A stretch of DNA of 64,000 bases from contig NZ_AYVL01000005.1 of the NCBI RefSeq assembly GCF_000502835.1, positions 267,769 through 331,768 on the forward strand, in the 5' to 3' direction. The notes below the pieces were generated by a model. It was not told where the DNA came from, searched no databases, and saw nothing but the letters and a program-made list of their open reading frames with translations. Both the position numbers and the translations under genes were made by a program. Shown one piece after another: positions 11,592 to 21,179 of this stretch (position 1 is its first letter; the number at the start of each line of letters is the position of its first letter). This DNA is from Mesorhizobium sp. LSJC280B00. GTDB taxonomy: Bacteria; Pseudomonadota; Alphaproteobacteria; Rhizobiales; Rhizobiaceae.

Positions 11592-12020
11592 ATGCTCAGC
11601 GATGCCGACCAGGCTCTGCTTTCCCTGCTGCGCACCAATGCGCGCGCCTCGACCGCCGAACTGGCGCGGCGGCTCGGCGTCTCACGAACAACGGTGCAAA
11701 GCCGGATCGAGCGGCTGGAACAGCGCGGCATCATCGCCGGCTACGGGGTCAGGCTGTTGCCGGATTACGAGCAGGGGCTGGTCAGGGCGCATGTCCTGCT
11801 CACCGTCACCCCCAAGCTTGCCGACAAGGTGGTGCGCAGCCTGCAGGCGCTGGCACCGGTTCGCACGCTGCACTCGGTCAGCGGCAATTTCGATATGATC
11901 GTCATCGTCGAGGCGCCGTCGATCAGGGATCTCGACACGCTTCTCGACCAGATCGGCGCCATGGACGGAGTCGAGCGCACGTCGTCGTCGATCATCCTGT
12001 CGACGCGGATCGACCGCTGA
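11592..12020 (+). CDS. Lrp/AsnC family transcriptional regulator
   Basis: 142 residues. The N-terminal winged helix (DADQALLSLLRTNARASTAELARRLGVS, recognition helix RTTVQSRIERLEQRG) is followed by a C-terminal RAM domain, the amino-acid-sensing oligomerisation fold (AHVLLTVTP, then HSVSGNFDMIVIVEAP). I chose the ATG at 11592 because AAGG lies nine bases before it and the protein then starts at the usual MLSDAD position; a TTG ten codons upstream is less likely. It faces away from the saccharopine-dehydrogenase-family gene, so the 123-base gap is the likely operator. The ligand is unknown; lysine is a reasonable guess. Confidence 0.88.
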   Translation: MLSDADQALLSLLRTNARASTAELARRLGVSRTTVQSRIERLEQRGIIAGYGVRLLPDYEQGLVRAHVLLTVTPKLADKVVRSLQALAPVRTLHSVSGNFDMIVIVEAPSIRDLDTLLDQIGAMDGVERTSSSIILSTRIDR

Positions 12021-12060
12021 GCCGGCTGGTGTCGCGGGTCCAGACGCTGTCGGGACAGCG

Positions 12061-12231
12061 CCCCCCTCTCTGCCCTGCCGGGCATCTCCCCCTCCAGGGG
12101 GAGATTGGATGTCACCGCGGCTTTCGCCAATCTCCAAGGTGGCTGAATGGATGCTATCGGCGAAGCTGCCGATCTCCCCACTAGAGGGGGAGATGCCAAG
12201 TGATCGCAAAGAGGGCAGGACAGAGGGGGTC
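12061..12231. repeat. Paired inverted palindromic repeat, type II core, with a small insertion
   Basis: Units at 12061-12107 and 12171-12231 enclose a core sharing CTTTCGCCAATCTCCA with the 8611 element. The right unit is interrupted after the main hairpin by about 16 extra bases (around 12199-12214), so this copy is partly degraded. It lies between the Lrp-type regulator and the RidA gene. The rest of the gap up to 12378 shows nothing I can name. Confidence 0.8.
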
Positions 12232-12378
12232 GCGAAGGATCACCAAGGGCGGTGATCGTTGTGGCGTTACCGCAGCAAAGCGATATAGGCTTTCAAAATG
12301 TGGATCGATGGCGTGCAGCCGCCCCCTATCTCTCGCAGCACCGCGCGTTCACCCAAAGAACCTAGACAGGAGGCCTCC

Positions 12379-12744
12379 TTGCCCAAGCAGTGTTTTGGAA
12401 AATCCCATGTGCCGTTGTCGCCGGCGGTCAGGGCCGGCGATTTCGTCTATGTCTCAGGCCAGGTGCCGGTCGGCACAGACGGGCTGGTGGTCAAGGGCGG
12501 CATCGCCGAACAGACCGAGCAGGTGCTGTCGAACGTCAAGGCGGCACTGGCGCTGGCCGGCTGTACCCTCGACGACGTAGTCAAGACGACGGTCTGGCTC
12601 GAAGACGCCCGCGATTTCGGCATTTTCAACACCGTCTATGCCAGGCATTTCCCGAAAGACCCGCCGGCGCGCACGACAGTGGAGTCGCGGCTGATGATCG
12701 ACATCAAGATCGAGGTCGAGGCCGTTGCCTACAGGCCGGCCTGA
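12379..12744 (+). CDS. RidA/YjgF/YER057c/UK114 family protein
   Basis: 121 residues from a TTG start. CAGGAGG lies eight bases upstream, and the product then begins MPKQCFGKSH, which fits the family N-terminus; an in-frame ATG at 12298 would add 27 unrelated residues. RidA proteins are small trimers that hydrolyse reactive enamine or imine intermediates. Visible motifs are SPAVRAGDFVYVSGQVP, GGIAEQTEQVLSNVKAAL and the catalytic-arginine region DPPARTTVESRL. The downstream amidohydrolase begins 22 bases after the stop, so the pair probably forms one transcript acting on one nitrogenous compound. Confidence 0.9.
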   Translation: MPKQCFGKSHVPLSPAVRAGDFVYVSGQVPVGTDGLVVKGGIAEQTEQVLSNVKAALALAGCTLDDVVKTTVWLEDARDFGIFNTVYARHFPKDPPARTTVESRLMIDIKIEVEAVAYRPA

Positions 12745-12766
12745 CGGGAAAGTGGAGACAGGCGCG

Positions 12767-13996
12767 ATGCAATTCGATCTCCTGATAAAAGGCGGCCGCC
12801 TCATCGATCCGGCGTCCGGCCTCGACGCGCAGAGCGATCTGGCGATTGCCGACGGCCGTATCGCCGCGATCGACACCGAAATCCCCTTCGAACGTGCCGC
12901 CCGCGTCATCGATGCCACGGGCTCCATCGTCGCGCCGGGCCTGATCGACCTGCACAGCCATGTCTATTGGGGCGGCACGTCGCTCGGCGTCGATGCCGAC
13001 CGGCTCGCCGCAAAGAGCGGCACCACCACCTTCATCGATGCCGGAAGTGCCGGCGCCGGCAATTTCCTCGGCTTTCGCCGCCACGTCATCGAGCGCTCGA
13101 AAGTCCGCATCCTGGCCTATGTCAACATTTCCTTTGCCGGCATATTCGGCTTCTCGCAGACCGTGGCGGTCGGCGAGTGTAGCGATCTCCGGCTCTGCGA
13201 ACCGCGCGAGACGGTAGCGGCGGCTCGCGAGCACGCGGACGTGGTTGTCGGCGTCAAGGTCCGCTCGGGTCGCCATGCCGGCGGCACCAGCGGCATCGCG
13301 CCGGTCGATCTCGCGCTCGAAGCCGCCGACAAAGCCGGCCTGCCGCTGATGGCGCACATAGACGAGCCGCCGCCGGGCCGCTCGGAAGTGCTGCCGCGGC
13401 TGCGCAAGGGCGACATCCTCACCCACTGCTTCCGGCCGTTTCCCAACGCGCCGGTCTTCGCCTCGGGGGCGGTGCGGCCAGATATGCGGCTGGCGCGCGA
13501 GCGCGGCGTCATCTTCGACATCGGCCACGGCATGGGCTCGTTCGATTTCGAAGTGGCGAAAGCGATGCTCAGCGAGGGGCTGGCGCCGGACGTGATCAGC
13601 AGCGACGTGCATCTCTACTGCGTCGACGGGCCGGCCTTCGACATCCTGGTCTGCATGTCGAAGCTGCTGGCGCTCGGCATGCCGCTGGTCGAGGTGCTGC
13701 GCGCCGCCACGCAGCGCCCTGCCGAAGCGATCGCCAGGCCCGATCTCGGCAGGCTTGCGGTGGGTGCGGTCGGCGACATCGCGGTGTTGCGGCTGCGTCC
13801 GGGCCGCTTCACCTTTGTCGATTCGGTCGGCGCCTCGCTGGTCGCCGAGCAAAGGCTGGTCTCGGACGGAATCGTGGTCGGCGGCAGCTGGTGGCCGAAC
13901 GAGGCGGTGGACGATCTCGGCGAGACCGAACGCTTCGAAGCGCATGCGCACGACACTCATGTCGATGTGGCGAGCCGGCATTTCGGGCGTGGGTGA
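12767..13996 (+). CDS. Amidohydrolase/deacetylase family metallohydrolase (COG3964 type)
   Basis: 409 residues of the amidohydrolase superfamily. Metal ligands can be followed in order: HxH in LIDLHSHVYWGG, the carboxylated lysine in VVGVKVRSG, histidines in LMAHIDEPP and DILTHCFRPF, and the catalytic aspartate in VISSDVHLYC. This spacing matches COG3964, often mislabelled dihydroorotase; a characterised Agrobacterium member acts on acetyl-(R)-mandelate, as far as I recall, so substrate transfer by annotation is unsafe. GGAGACAGG precedes the ATG. It is co-transcribed with the RidA protein. Its 3' end is fused to the edge of a palindromic repeat. Confidence 0.85.
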   Translation: MQFDLLIKGGRLIDPASGLDAQSDLAIADGRIAAIDTEIPFERAARVIDATGSIVAPGLIDLHSHVYWGGTSLGVDADRLAAKSGTTTFIDAGSAGAGNFLGFRRHVIERSKVRILAYVNISFAGIFGFSQTVAVGECSDLRLCEPRETVAAAREHADVVVGVKVRSGRHAGGTSGIAPVDLALEAADKAGLPLMAHIDEPPPGRSEVLPRLRKGDILTHCFRPFPNAPVFASGAVRPDMRLARERGVIFDIGHGMGSFDFEVAKAMLSEGLAPDVISSDVHLYCVDGPAFDILVCMSKLLALGMPLVEVLRAATQRPAEAIARPDLGRLAVGAVGDIAVLRLRPGRFTFVDSVGASLVAEQRLVSDGIVVGGSWWPNEAVDDLGETERFEAHAHDTHVDVASRHFGRG

Positions 13997-14145
13997 TCTC
14001 CCCCCTTGAGGGGGAGATGTCGCCGAAGGCGACAGAGGGGGTCGGTTCGACCGGGCTCGTCTTCCTGCAACGGATGGAGGTTGGCGCTCGACGCGCGGCG
14101 CCCCCCTCTGGCCTGCCGGCCATCTCCCCCTCAAGGGGGGAGATC
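13995..14145. repeat. Paired inverted palindromic repeat, type I core, between convergent genes
   Basis: Units at 13995-14043 and 14100-14145 enclose a core starting GGTTCGACCGG and containing GATGGAGGTTGGCGCTCGA, clearly related to the 10206 element. The left unit begins at the amidohydrolase stop codon and the right unit ends five bases before the monooxygenase stop, so the element almost exactly fills the gap. Confidence 0.85.
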
Positions 14146-14150
14146 GGCCG

Positions 14151-15932
14151 TCACCGCCCCGGCGCTCCATAGACCGGCGTCGCAATGCCTTCCATGCGCG
14201 CCTTGATCTGCAGCGCGACGTACTTCGAATAGAAGCGCGACAGCGCCAGATTGCCGCCGTGGAACCACAGCGCTTCCTGTGCCGTCGGCTTCCACATGTT
14301 GCGCAATTCGCCTTGCCACGGACCCGGGTCGCCTTTCACGCCCGAGCCAATCCCCCAGCACGGGCCGACCTTGTCGGCGACTTCGCGCGAGACGATCGCC
14401 GCCACGGTTTCGTTCATCGAGAGATAGCCGGTGCAGGCGATGATTGCGTCGGCCGCCAGTTCGGTGCCGTCGTCGAAGAGGATGCCTGTCTGCGTCAGCG
14501 ACTTGATCCCGACGCCACTGCGGATGCCGATCTCGCCGTCGATGATCAGGTCGCAAGCGCCGACATCGATGTAGAAGCCCGAGCCGGTGCGGTAGGCCTT
14601 CATCAGGAGCCCGGTCTCGTCGTCGCCGAAATCGATGGCGAAGCCGGCGCCGCGCAAGCGATCGTAGAAGGCCGCGTCGCGCGCCTTGATGATGTCGTAA
14701 AGCGCCCGCTGGCCTTGCGGCAGCAGCGCGAACGGCGTCGAGGCGACGATCATGTCCGCTTTCTCGGTGGTGATGCCGCGGGCCAGCGCCTTTTCCGAAA
14801 AGATCTCGAAACCGATCTCCATCAGCGTGTCCGACTTGACCACCGTCGTCGGCGAGCGCTGGACCATGGTCACCTCGGCGCCGCTCTCCCAGAGGTCGAC
14901 GCTGACGTCATGGCCGGAACTTGCCGCGCCGATGACGGCGACCTTCTTGCCGCGGAATTTTTCGCCGCTGGAATACTGGCTGGAATGCAGGATTTCGCCG
15001 TCGAAGACCTCGGCGCCCGGCAGGTCGATGCGCCTGGGCGGGCCATAAGCACCGGTTGCAAAGACGATGTGCTTCGGCTTTAGCGTGATGCGCTCGCCGG
15101 CGCGGTCGAGCTCGACCGTCCAGACCTTTTCGGTCTCGTCATAGGACGCGCTGACGCATGTCGTGGAGGTCCAGTAGTTGAGCTCCATGACGCGCGTATA
15201 CATCTCCAGCCAGTCGCCCATCTTGTCCTTGGGCGTGAACACCGGCCAGTTCTCGGGAAACGGGATGTAGGGCAGATGGTCGTACCAGACCGGGTCGTGC
15301 AGCACGAGCGAGCGGTAGCGATTGCGCCAGGAATCGCCGGCCTGGGTGTTCTTCTCGATGACGATGGCCGGCACGCCCAATTGCCTGAGCCGCGCCCCCA
15401 GCATGATGCCGCCCTGGCCGCCGCCGATAACCAGGCAGTAGGGCTGTTGGCTAACGCCGAGGTCACGCGCCTCGCGGCGCCTCGCCTCCAGCCAGGTTTC
15501 GCGTTCCGGGTCTGCCTTGTGGCGGACACCCAGCGGCCGCGCCGGGCCCTTGCGCTCCTCCAACCCCTTGAGATCGCTCATCGCCGTAAACAGCGTCCGG
15601 CATTTGCCGTCCCTGAGGCGCATGACGCCTTGACCCCACGCCGATGACGTCTCGAAGCTGAACCAGGCTTCGATCATGCCCTCGTCCGAAGTCGCTTCGC
15701 CGCTGAGCTGCCATCGGGCAGGCTTTGTCGTTGCCAGCGTCGCCGCCAGCATGTCGCGGATCGCGGCGCGGCCTTCCATCGTCTTGATGTTCCAGGTGAA
15801 GGTCAAGAGATCGCGCCAGTAGCAGTCCTCGACGAACAGGTTGATTGCGGCCTCGACGTCGCCGGCCTCGAGTGCTCGCGCAAAAGAACCAAGCCAGGTG
15901 GCCGCCTGTTTCGTCGGTGCGATGTCGAGCAT
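14151..15932 (-). CDS. FAD/NADPH-dependent monooxygenase with N-terminal NTF2-like domain
   Basis: 593 residues. Residues 1-130 resemble an NTF2/SnoaL-like domain (ALEAGDVEAAINLFVEDCYW). The rest is a flavin-containing monooxygenase: FAD motif VIGGGQGGIMLGARLRQLG near 170, substrate loop DPVWYDHLPYIPFPENWPVF, NADP-binding VAVIGAASSGHDVSVDL near 330, and the late ATG-type motif IIACTGYLSMNE. The C-terminal ELRNMWKPTAQEALWFHGGN is shared by this subgroup. Such enzymes oxygenate N, S or carbonyl groups; the substrate cannot be read from sequence. A strong 15-bp stem hairpin lies just upstream. Confidence 0.85.
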   Translation of the reverse strand: MLDIAPTKQAATWLGSFARALEAGDVEAAINLFVEDCYWRDLLTFTWNIKTMEGRAAIRDMLAATLATTKPARWQLSGEATSDEGMIEAWFSFETSSAWGQGVMRLRDGKCRTLFTAMSDLKGLEERKGPARPLGVRHKADPERETWLEARRREARDLGVSQQPYCLVIGGGQGGIMLGARLRQLGVPAIVIEKNTQAGDSWRNRYRSLVLHDPVWYDHLPYIPFPENWPVFTPKDKMGDWLEMYTRVMELNYWTSTTCVSASYDETEKVWTVELDRAGERITLKPKHIVFATGAYGPPRRIDLPGAEVFDGEILHSSQYSSGEKFRGKKVAVIGAASSGHDVSVDLWESGAEVTMVQRSPTTVVKSDTLMEIGFEIFSEKALARGITTEKADMIVASTPFALLPQGQRALYDIIKARDAAFYDRLRGAGFAIDFGDDETGLLMKAYRTGSGFYIDVGACDLIIDGEIGIRSGVGIKSLTQTGILFDDGTELAADAIIACTGYLSMNETVAAIVSREVADKVGPCWGIGSGVKGDPGPWQGELRNMWKPTAQEALWFHGGNLALSRFYSKYVALQIKARMEGIATPVYGAPGR

Positions 15933-15957
15933 CTGTCTTCCCTAACTTCCAGTGACG

Positions 15958-16021
15958 TTTGCGCTGCCCTCATTCTTACCCTTTCCGGGTTCTTTGCGGG
16001 AGAGGGTGAGGGCAGCGCAAA
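15958..16021. repeat. Long hairpin between the monooxygenase and fusion oxidoreductase genes
   Basis: TTTGCGCTGCCCTCA at 15958-15972 is perfectly complementary to 16007-16021, giving a 15-bp stem with a 34-base loop that contains a further CCCT/AGGG pairing. It differs in sequence from the other repeat families. It may be a transcription terminator after the minus-strand fusion gene or a solitary rhizobial palindrome; it has no T-run. Confidence 0.6.
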
Positions 16022-16071
16022 CAGTCCGGAAGCTAAGGGGCCAACGTAGGCCGAAGCGATCGCCGCTGCCG

Positions 16072-18105
16072 TCAGGCCCGCGCGCGGGCCTGATCCGAAC
16101 CGCTATCCAGCCATGCAAGATCGTCCGGCGAAAGTGAAATGTCGAGCGCCTGGAGGCTGTCTTCCAATTCGTCGAGCGTGCGCGGCCCGATCAGCGGGAC
16201 GGACGGAAAGGGCTGCGCCAGGACATAGGCGAGCGCGACGTGGATCGGGCTTTTGCCCAGCCGTCTGGCGAGCTCGATGGCGCGGTCGCGACGGCCGAAA
16301 TTCCTCTCCGAATACCAGACCCGGACCAGCTCCTCATTGTCGCGCCGGTCGCGGCCGGCGCGGTCGGTGAAGAAGCCGCGGCCTTGGCTCGACCAGGCGA
16401 AATTCGGCATCTGCCGGGCGGCGAGCCAGGCCTTCCATTCGTCGCTGGAGGAGGTGACGCAGCCTGCCCAGATCGGCTCCAGCATTTCGGCCAGCGAGAA
16501 ATTGTTGGAAAGCGCACCGGGCTTCTGCTTGCCGGTGCGCTCGGCATAGGCAATCGCCTCATCCATGCGTTCCATCGTCCAGTTCGAGCCGCCGAACGGA
16601 CCGCGAATGCGGCCGGCCTTGACCTCGCGGTCCATCGCATCGACGAACTCGTCGACCGGCACATCCGGATTGTCGCGGTGCATGAAATAGACGTCGATAT
16701 GGTCGGTCTGCAGCCGTTCGAGCGACTGGGTAAGCTGTTTGCCGATGACGTCGGGATAGCAGAGCGGCGAGTGCGCGCCCTTGCCGATGACCACCGACTG
16801 CTCGCGCACGCCGCGGTTCTTCAGCCACTGGCCGAGCAGCGTCTCGGTATAGCCGGAACCGTAGACGAAGGCGGTGTCGAACAGATTGCCGCCGGCCTCG
16901 AAATAGGCATCGAGCAGGATGGCGCCCGACGAAAAGGTGCGGAAATCCTCGAAGCCGAGCGCCAGGCACGAGGCCGGCCGCGGCAGGCCCGGAATGCTGC
17001 GCTTGGGGATGGCGGTTCCGCCGGAGCGCAGCTTCCGTCCGGAGATCGTGTTGACGCGCTTTGCCGGTTTCTCGATGTCGTATTCGAGCCCGATTGCGGC
17101 CCGCCATTTGTCGAGCACGCGCAGATTGCCGAGACTGTCGGCCCAGCCCATGCCGGGCCAGGCGAACTCCTGCTTTCCGCCGAGAATGGCCTCGCCGGCG
17201 GCGTCGACCTCAAATGCGTACAGCCAGCCGTCCTCCGTGACCTCGACCACCTCGGTGTCACCCGGACGGATGATGCGGATTTCGCCGGTGCCGCCTTGCT
17301 GGCCGCCGGCATACCAGAAATCCGCCACCTCGATGCGGCCTTTGCTGCCGACAATACGCAAGACATTGTCCTGAGCGAGCGAGATGCTGCAGGACACTTC
17401 CGCGACGATGCCGCCCGGAAAATGCAACAGCGCCGACGCCCATTCGTCGACGCCGGATTGGCCGAGATGCGCAGCGCCGACGACTTTGTCCGGCTCGGCG
17501 AAGGGCTTTCCCGCCGCGGCGCCGGCAATCAGCCGCGCCATCGAGACGGGATAACCGCCGACATCGAGAATGCCGCCGCCGGCGAGATCCTTGGCGTAGA
17601 GACGGTGCTCCGGCATGAAGCCCGGCATGGCGAAGCCGAAGCTGGATTTGATCATCTTGATGTCGCAGATCGCGCCGGCCCTGATCAGCTCGACCAACTT
17701 GGCCGTCTGCGGATGCAGCCGGTACATGAAGGCTTCGCCGAGAAAGGTGCCGGCCTTGCGCGCGGCATGGATCATGGCGTCGGCTTCGAATGCGGTCAGG
17801 CCAAGCGGCTTTTCGCAAAGCACGTGCTTTCCGGCCTCGGCCGCCTTGATCGCCCATTCGGCATGGCTCGGATGCGGCGTCGAAATATAGATCGCGTCGA
17901 CATCCGGATCGCCAACCAAAGCCTCGTAGCCGTCCAGGATGCGAGCGCCGGGGAAAGCCTCGGTGAGCCCCGCCTTGCCGGGATTGCGCGCCCCTAAGGC
18001 GACCAATGTGCCGGTGCGCGAATGGGCGACGCCCCCGGCAAAAGCCTTGGCGATGTTGCCGGGCCCGAGAATGCCCCAGCGAACTTTTTCTGGTTTGGAC
18101 GTCAT
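16072..18105 (-). CDS. Fusion of Gfo/Idh/MocA oxidoreductase and aldo/keto reductase
   Basis: 677 residues in one open frame. Residues about 5-340 are a Gfo/Idh/MocA NAD(P)-dependent sugar or cyclitol oxidoreductase (WGILGPGNIAKAF, CEKPLG lysine motif, then GGGILDVGGYPVSMARL). Residues about 365-677 are an aldo/keto reductase: FDTAFVYGSGYTETLLG holds the Asp and Tyr, VVIGKGAHS the Lys and YFMHRDNPD the His of the catalytic tetrad, and VPLIGPRTLDELEDSL is the cofactor-phosphate motif. The ATG at 18105 is preceded by GGAG. The ABC importer genes for a carbohydrate lie immediately upstream on the same strand, so the fusion probably processes the imported sugar. Both halves appear intact. Confidence 0.87.
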   Translation of the reverse strand: MTSKPEKVRWGILGPGNIAKAFAGGVAHSRTGTLVALGARNPGKAGLTEAFPGARILDGYEALVGDPDVDAIYISTPHPSHAEWAIKAAEAGKHVLCEKPLGLTAFEADAMIHAARKAGTFLGEAFMYRLHPQTAKLVELIRAGAICDIKMIKSSFGFAMPGFMPEHRLYAKDLAGGGILDVGGYPVSMARLIAGAAAGKPFAEPDKVVGAAHLGQSGVDEWASALLHFPGGIVAEVSCSISLAQDNVLRIVGSKGRIEVADFWYAGGQQGGTGEIRIIRPGDTEVVEVTEDGWLYAFEVDAAGEAILGGKQEFAWPGMGWADSLGNLRVLDKWRAAIGLEYDIEKPAKRVNTISGRKLRSGGTAIPKRSIPGLPRPASCLALGFEDFRTFSSGAILLDAYFEAGGNLFDTAFVYGSGYTETLLGQWLKNRGVREQSVVIGKGAHSPLCYPDVIGKQLTQSLERLQTDHIDVYFMHRDNPDVPVDEFVDAMDREVKAGRIRGPFGGSNWTMERMDEAIAYAERTGKQKPGALSNNFSLAEMLEPIWAGCVTSSSDEWKAWLAARQMPNFAWSSQGRGFFTDRAGRDRRDNEELVRVWYSERNFGRRDRAIELARRLGKSPIHVALAYVLAQPFPSVPLIGPRTLDELEDSLQALDISLSPDDLAWLDSGSDQARARA

Positions 18106-18161
18106 GTCAAATCTCCGTGGGGTGGCCGCGAGCAATCGCGATCGGACAAAAGAAAGATGGG

Positions 18162-19259
<1,098 letters not shown>

Positions 19260-19267
19260 GCTGATCC

Positions 19268-20119
19268 TTACTTGATGGCGCCGGCGGCGATGCCGGCAAC
19301 GAAATGGCGCTGCAGAAGCACGAACACGACGAGCATTGGCGCCGTCAGCATCACCGCGCCCGCCATGATGCCGCCCCAGGACACCTTGGTGAGACCGATC
19401 AGCGTGCCGAGCGCCACGGGCGCGGTCATTGCGCCCGGCTTGGAATTGATCAGCAGCGGCCAGAGATAGTTGTTCCAGGAGGCAAGGAAGAGGATGATGG
19501 CGAGCGCCGCCAGCATCGGCCGCGCCAGAGGCAGTGCGACGAACAGGAATATCCGCCATTCCTTGACGCCCTCGACCTTGGCGGCGTCGAACAGCTCGTG
19601 CGGCATCATCGAAAAACTCTGCCGCATGAAGAGCACGCCCAGCGAATTGAACAGCGGCGGCACGATCAGCGCTACCCAAGTGTTGGCGAGCTTGAAGTCG
19701 CGCGCCACCATGATGAATTGCGGGATCAGCACGACCGCATAGGGCAGCGTGATGGTGCCGAAGATGATGGCGACGACCATGCCCTTGCCGAAGAAGTTGT
19801 AACGCGCCAGCGCCCAGCCGGCCATCGAGGTCAGCATCACCGACAGGAAGGTATAGGTCACCGCCACCGAGACGGAGATGCCGATGGCACCGATGAAATT
19901 GGTGCCGCGCTGCAGATTGCTGACATTGTCGAGGAAATTGCCATGCGGCAAAAGCTCGATGTCGGGGCTGAAGATGCCGTTGTCGGGCATCGTCGAAAAA
20001 ACCACCATCATCCACAGCGGAAACAGCCAGACCAGCGCCAGCGGCGTCAGGAACAGATGCAGCGCGATGCTGCGTCCCAATCTGGCCTGGGAACGGCTGA
20101 CTCTTGAGTGCGAGGTCAT
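19268..20119 (-). CDS. Carbohydrate ABC transporter permease (MalG type)
   Basis: 283 residues with six predicted membrane segments, starting near LHLFLTPLALVWLFPLWMM. The cytoplasmic EAA loop that docks on the ATPase is ELFDAAKVEGVKEWRIFLFV. The start at 20119 overlaps the stop of the preceding permease by four bases (ATGA), indicating coupled translation. It belongs to the MalG half of CUT1 systems, which import oligosaccharides, glycerol-3-phosphate or polyols. Confidence 0.92.
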   Translation of the reverse strand: MTSHSRVSRSQARLGRSIALHLFLTPLALVWLFPLWMMVVFSTMPDNGIFSPDIELLPHGNFLDNVSNLQRGTNFIGAIGISVSVAVTYTFLSVMLTSMAGWALARYNFFGKGMVVAIIFGTITLPYAVVLIPQFIMVARDFKLANTWVALIVPPLFNSLGVLFMRQSFSMMPHELFDAAKVEGVKEWRIFLFVALPLARPMLAALAIILFLASWNNYLWPLLINSKPGAMTAPVALGTLIGLTKVSWGGIMAGAVMLTAPMLVVFVLLQRHFVAGIAAGAIK

Positions 20120-20976
20120 TTCGGTTCCCTCGTCAGCCATATCTGCACCAGCGAAATGGCAATCGCCAGCCCGGCCATGGTGTAGGCGACGGCCGAAGCG
20201 TAGCCGAAATTGAGCGACCGGAAGCCCTGGCGGTAAAGCAGCAGCCCGAGCGTTTCGGTGCCGCCGCCCGGCCCGCCGCGCTCGGTGATCAGGAAGGGCT
20301 CGGTGAACAGCTGCATGGTGCCGATGATCGACAGCACGGCGCAGAACACGATGATCGGCTTGAGCAGCGGCAGCGTGATGTAGAAGAACTGTTTGACCTT
20401 GCTGACCCGGTCCAGGGTCGCCGCCTCGTAGACATCCTCGGGAATCGACTGCAGGCCGGCGAGCAGGATGATGGCGTTGTAGCCGGCCCAGCGCCACGTC
20501 ACCGCCATCATGATCACCGCCATCGCCGGGGTGACGTTGGTAAACCAGTCGACACTGGGCAGGCCGATGCCGTTCAGCAATTTGTTGATGATGCCGTAGT
20601 CGAGATTGAACATCAGCCGGAAAACCGCCGAATAGGCGACCTCGCCGACCACGACCGGCGCGAAGAAGGCAAAGCGGAACAGGCCACGGGCCTTGAGCAG
20701 TGGCGAATTCAAAAGCACCGCCATCACAATCGCCAGGGAAATCATCACCGGCACCTGGATGACAAGGATCAGCAATGTGTTCTTCAAGGCATTGAAGAAG
20801 GCCGGATCGCCGATCAACCGGCCCCAGTTGAAGGTCGGCGCGAAGCGCCACGGCACAGTGCGCGTCGCCTGGAACGAGATCAGGAAGGAATCGATGATCG
20901 GCCACAGCCAGAAGATCGAAAAAATCAGCAGATACGGCGCGAGGAAGCGATACGCCGTGGCGTTCTGGTAGCGCAT
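20116..20976 (-). CDS. Carbohydrate ABC transporter permease (MalF type)
   Basis: 286 residues. N-terminal FLAPYLLIFSIFWLWPII is the first membrane helix, and the EAA loop is VYEAATLDRVSKVKQFFYIT. AGGAGGAAAACG precedes the ATG at 20976, which rules out in-frame starts further upstream that would lie inside the repeat. It pairs with the MalG-type permease to form the channel. A type III repeat separates it from the binding-protein gene, so that gene may be more strongly expressed than the permeases. Confidence 0.92.
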   Translation of the reverse strand: MRYQNATAYRFLAPYLLIFSIFWLWPIIDSFLISFQATRTVPWRFAPTFNWGRLIGDPAFFNALKNTLLILVIQVPVMISLAIVMAVLLNSPLLKARGLFRFAFFAPVVVGEVAYSAVFRLMFNLDYGIINKLLNGIGLPSVDWFTNVTPAMAVIMMAVTWRWAGYNAIILLAGLQSIPEDVYEAATLDRVSKVKQFFYITLPLLKPIIVFCAVLSIIGTMQLFTEPFLITERGGPGGGTETLGLLLYRQGFRSLNFGYASAVAYTMAGLAIAISLVQIWLTREPK

Positions 20977-21007
20977 CGTTTTCCTCCTTTCTGCTTTCAA
21001 GTTCTTG

Positions 21008-21150
21008 CCTTCTCCCCTTGTGGGAGAAGGTGGATCGGCGCGTAGCGCCGAGACGGTTGAGGGGTGATGGCCGGAGTGCCGCCGGCGCCAAGCTGGAGCA
21101 CCCCTCATCCGTCGCCTTCGGCGATACCTTCTCCAACAAGGGGAGAAGGA
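21008..21150. repeat. Second repeat family (type III) inside the sugar ABC operon
   Basis: Inverted CCTTCTCC...GGAGAAGG arms bound a 143-base element whose interior matches the 4504-4654 copy (GAGACGGTTGAGGGGTG, CGGAGTGCCG, CGCCAAGCTGGA). It lies between the solute-binding-protein gene and the first permease gene, where hairpins often uncouple binding-protein and permease levels. Confidence 0.82.
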
Positions 21151-21179
21151 GCCGCGCGCTCGGAGCCGCCTCGTCTAGA

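Noticed and set aside
16240..17997. 585-codon plus-strand frame opposite the fusion oxidoreductase
   Set aside because: Low-information shadow of a real gene on the other strand, without a family match.
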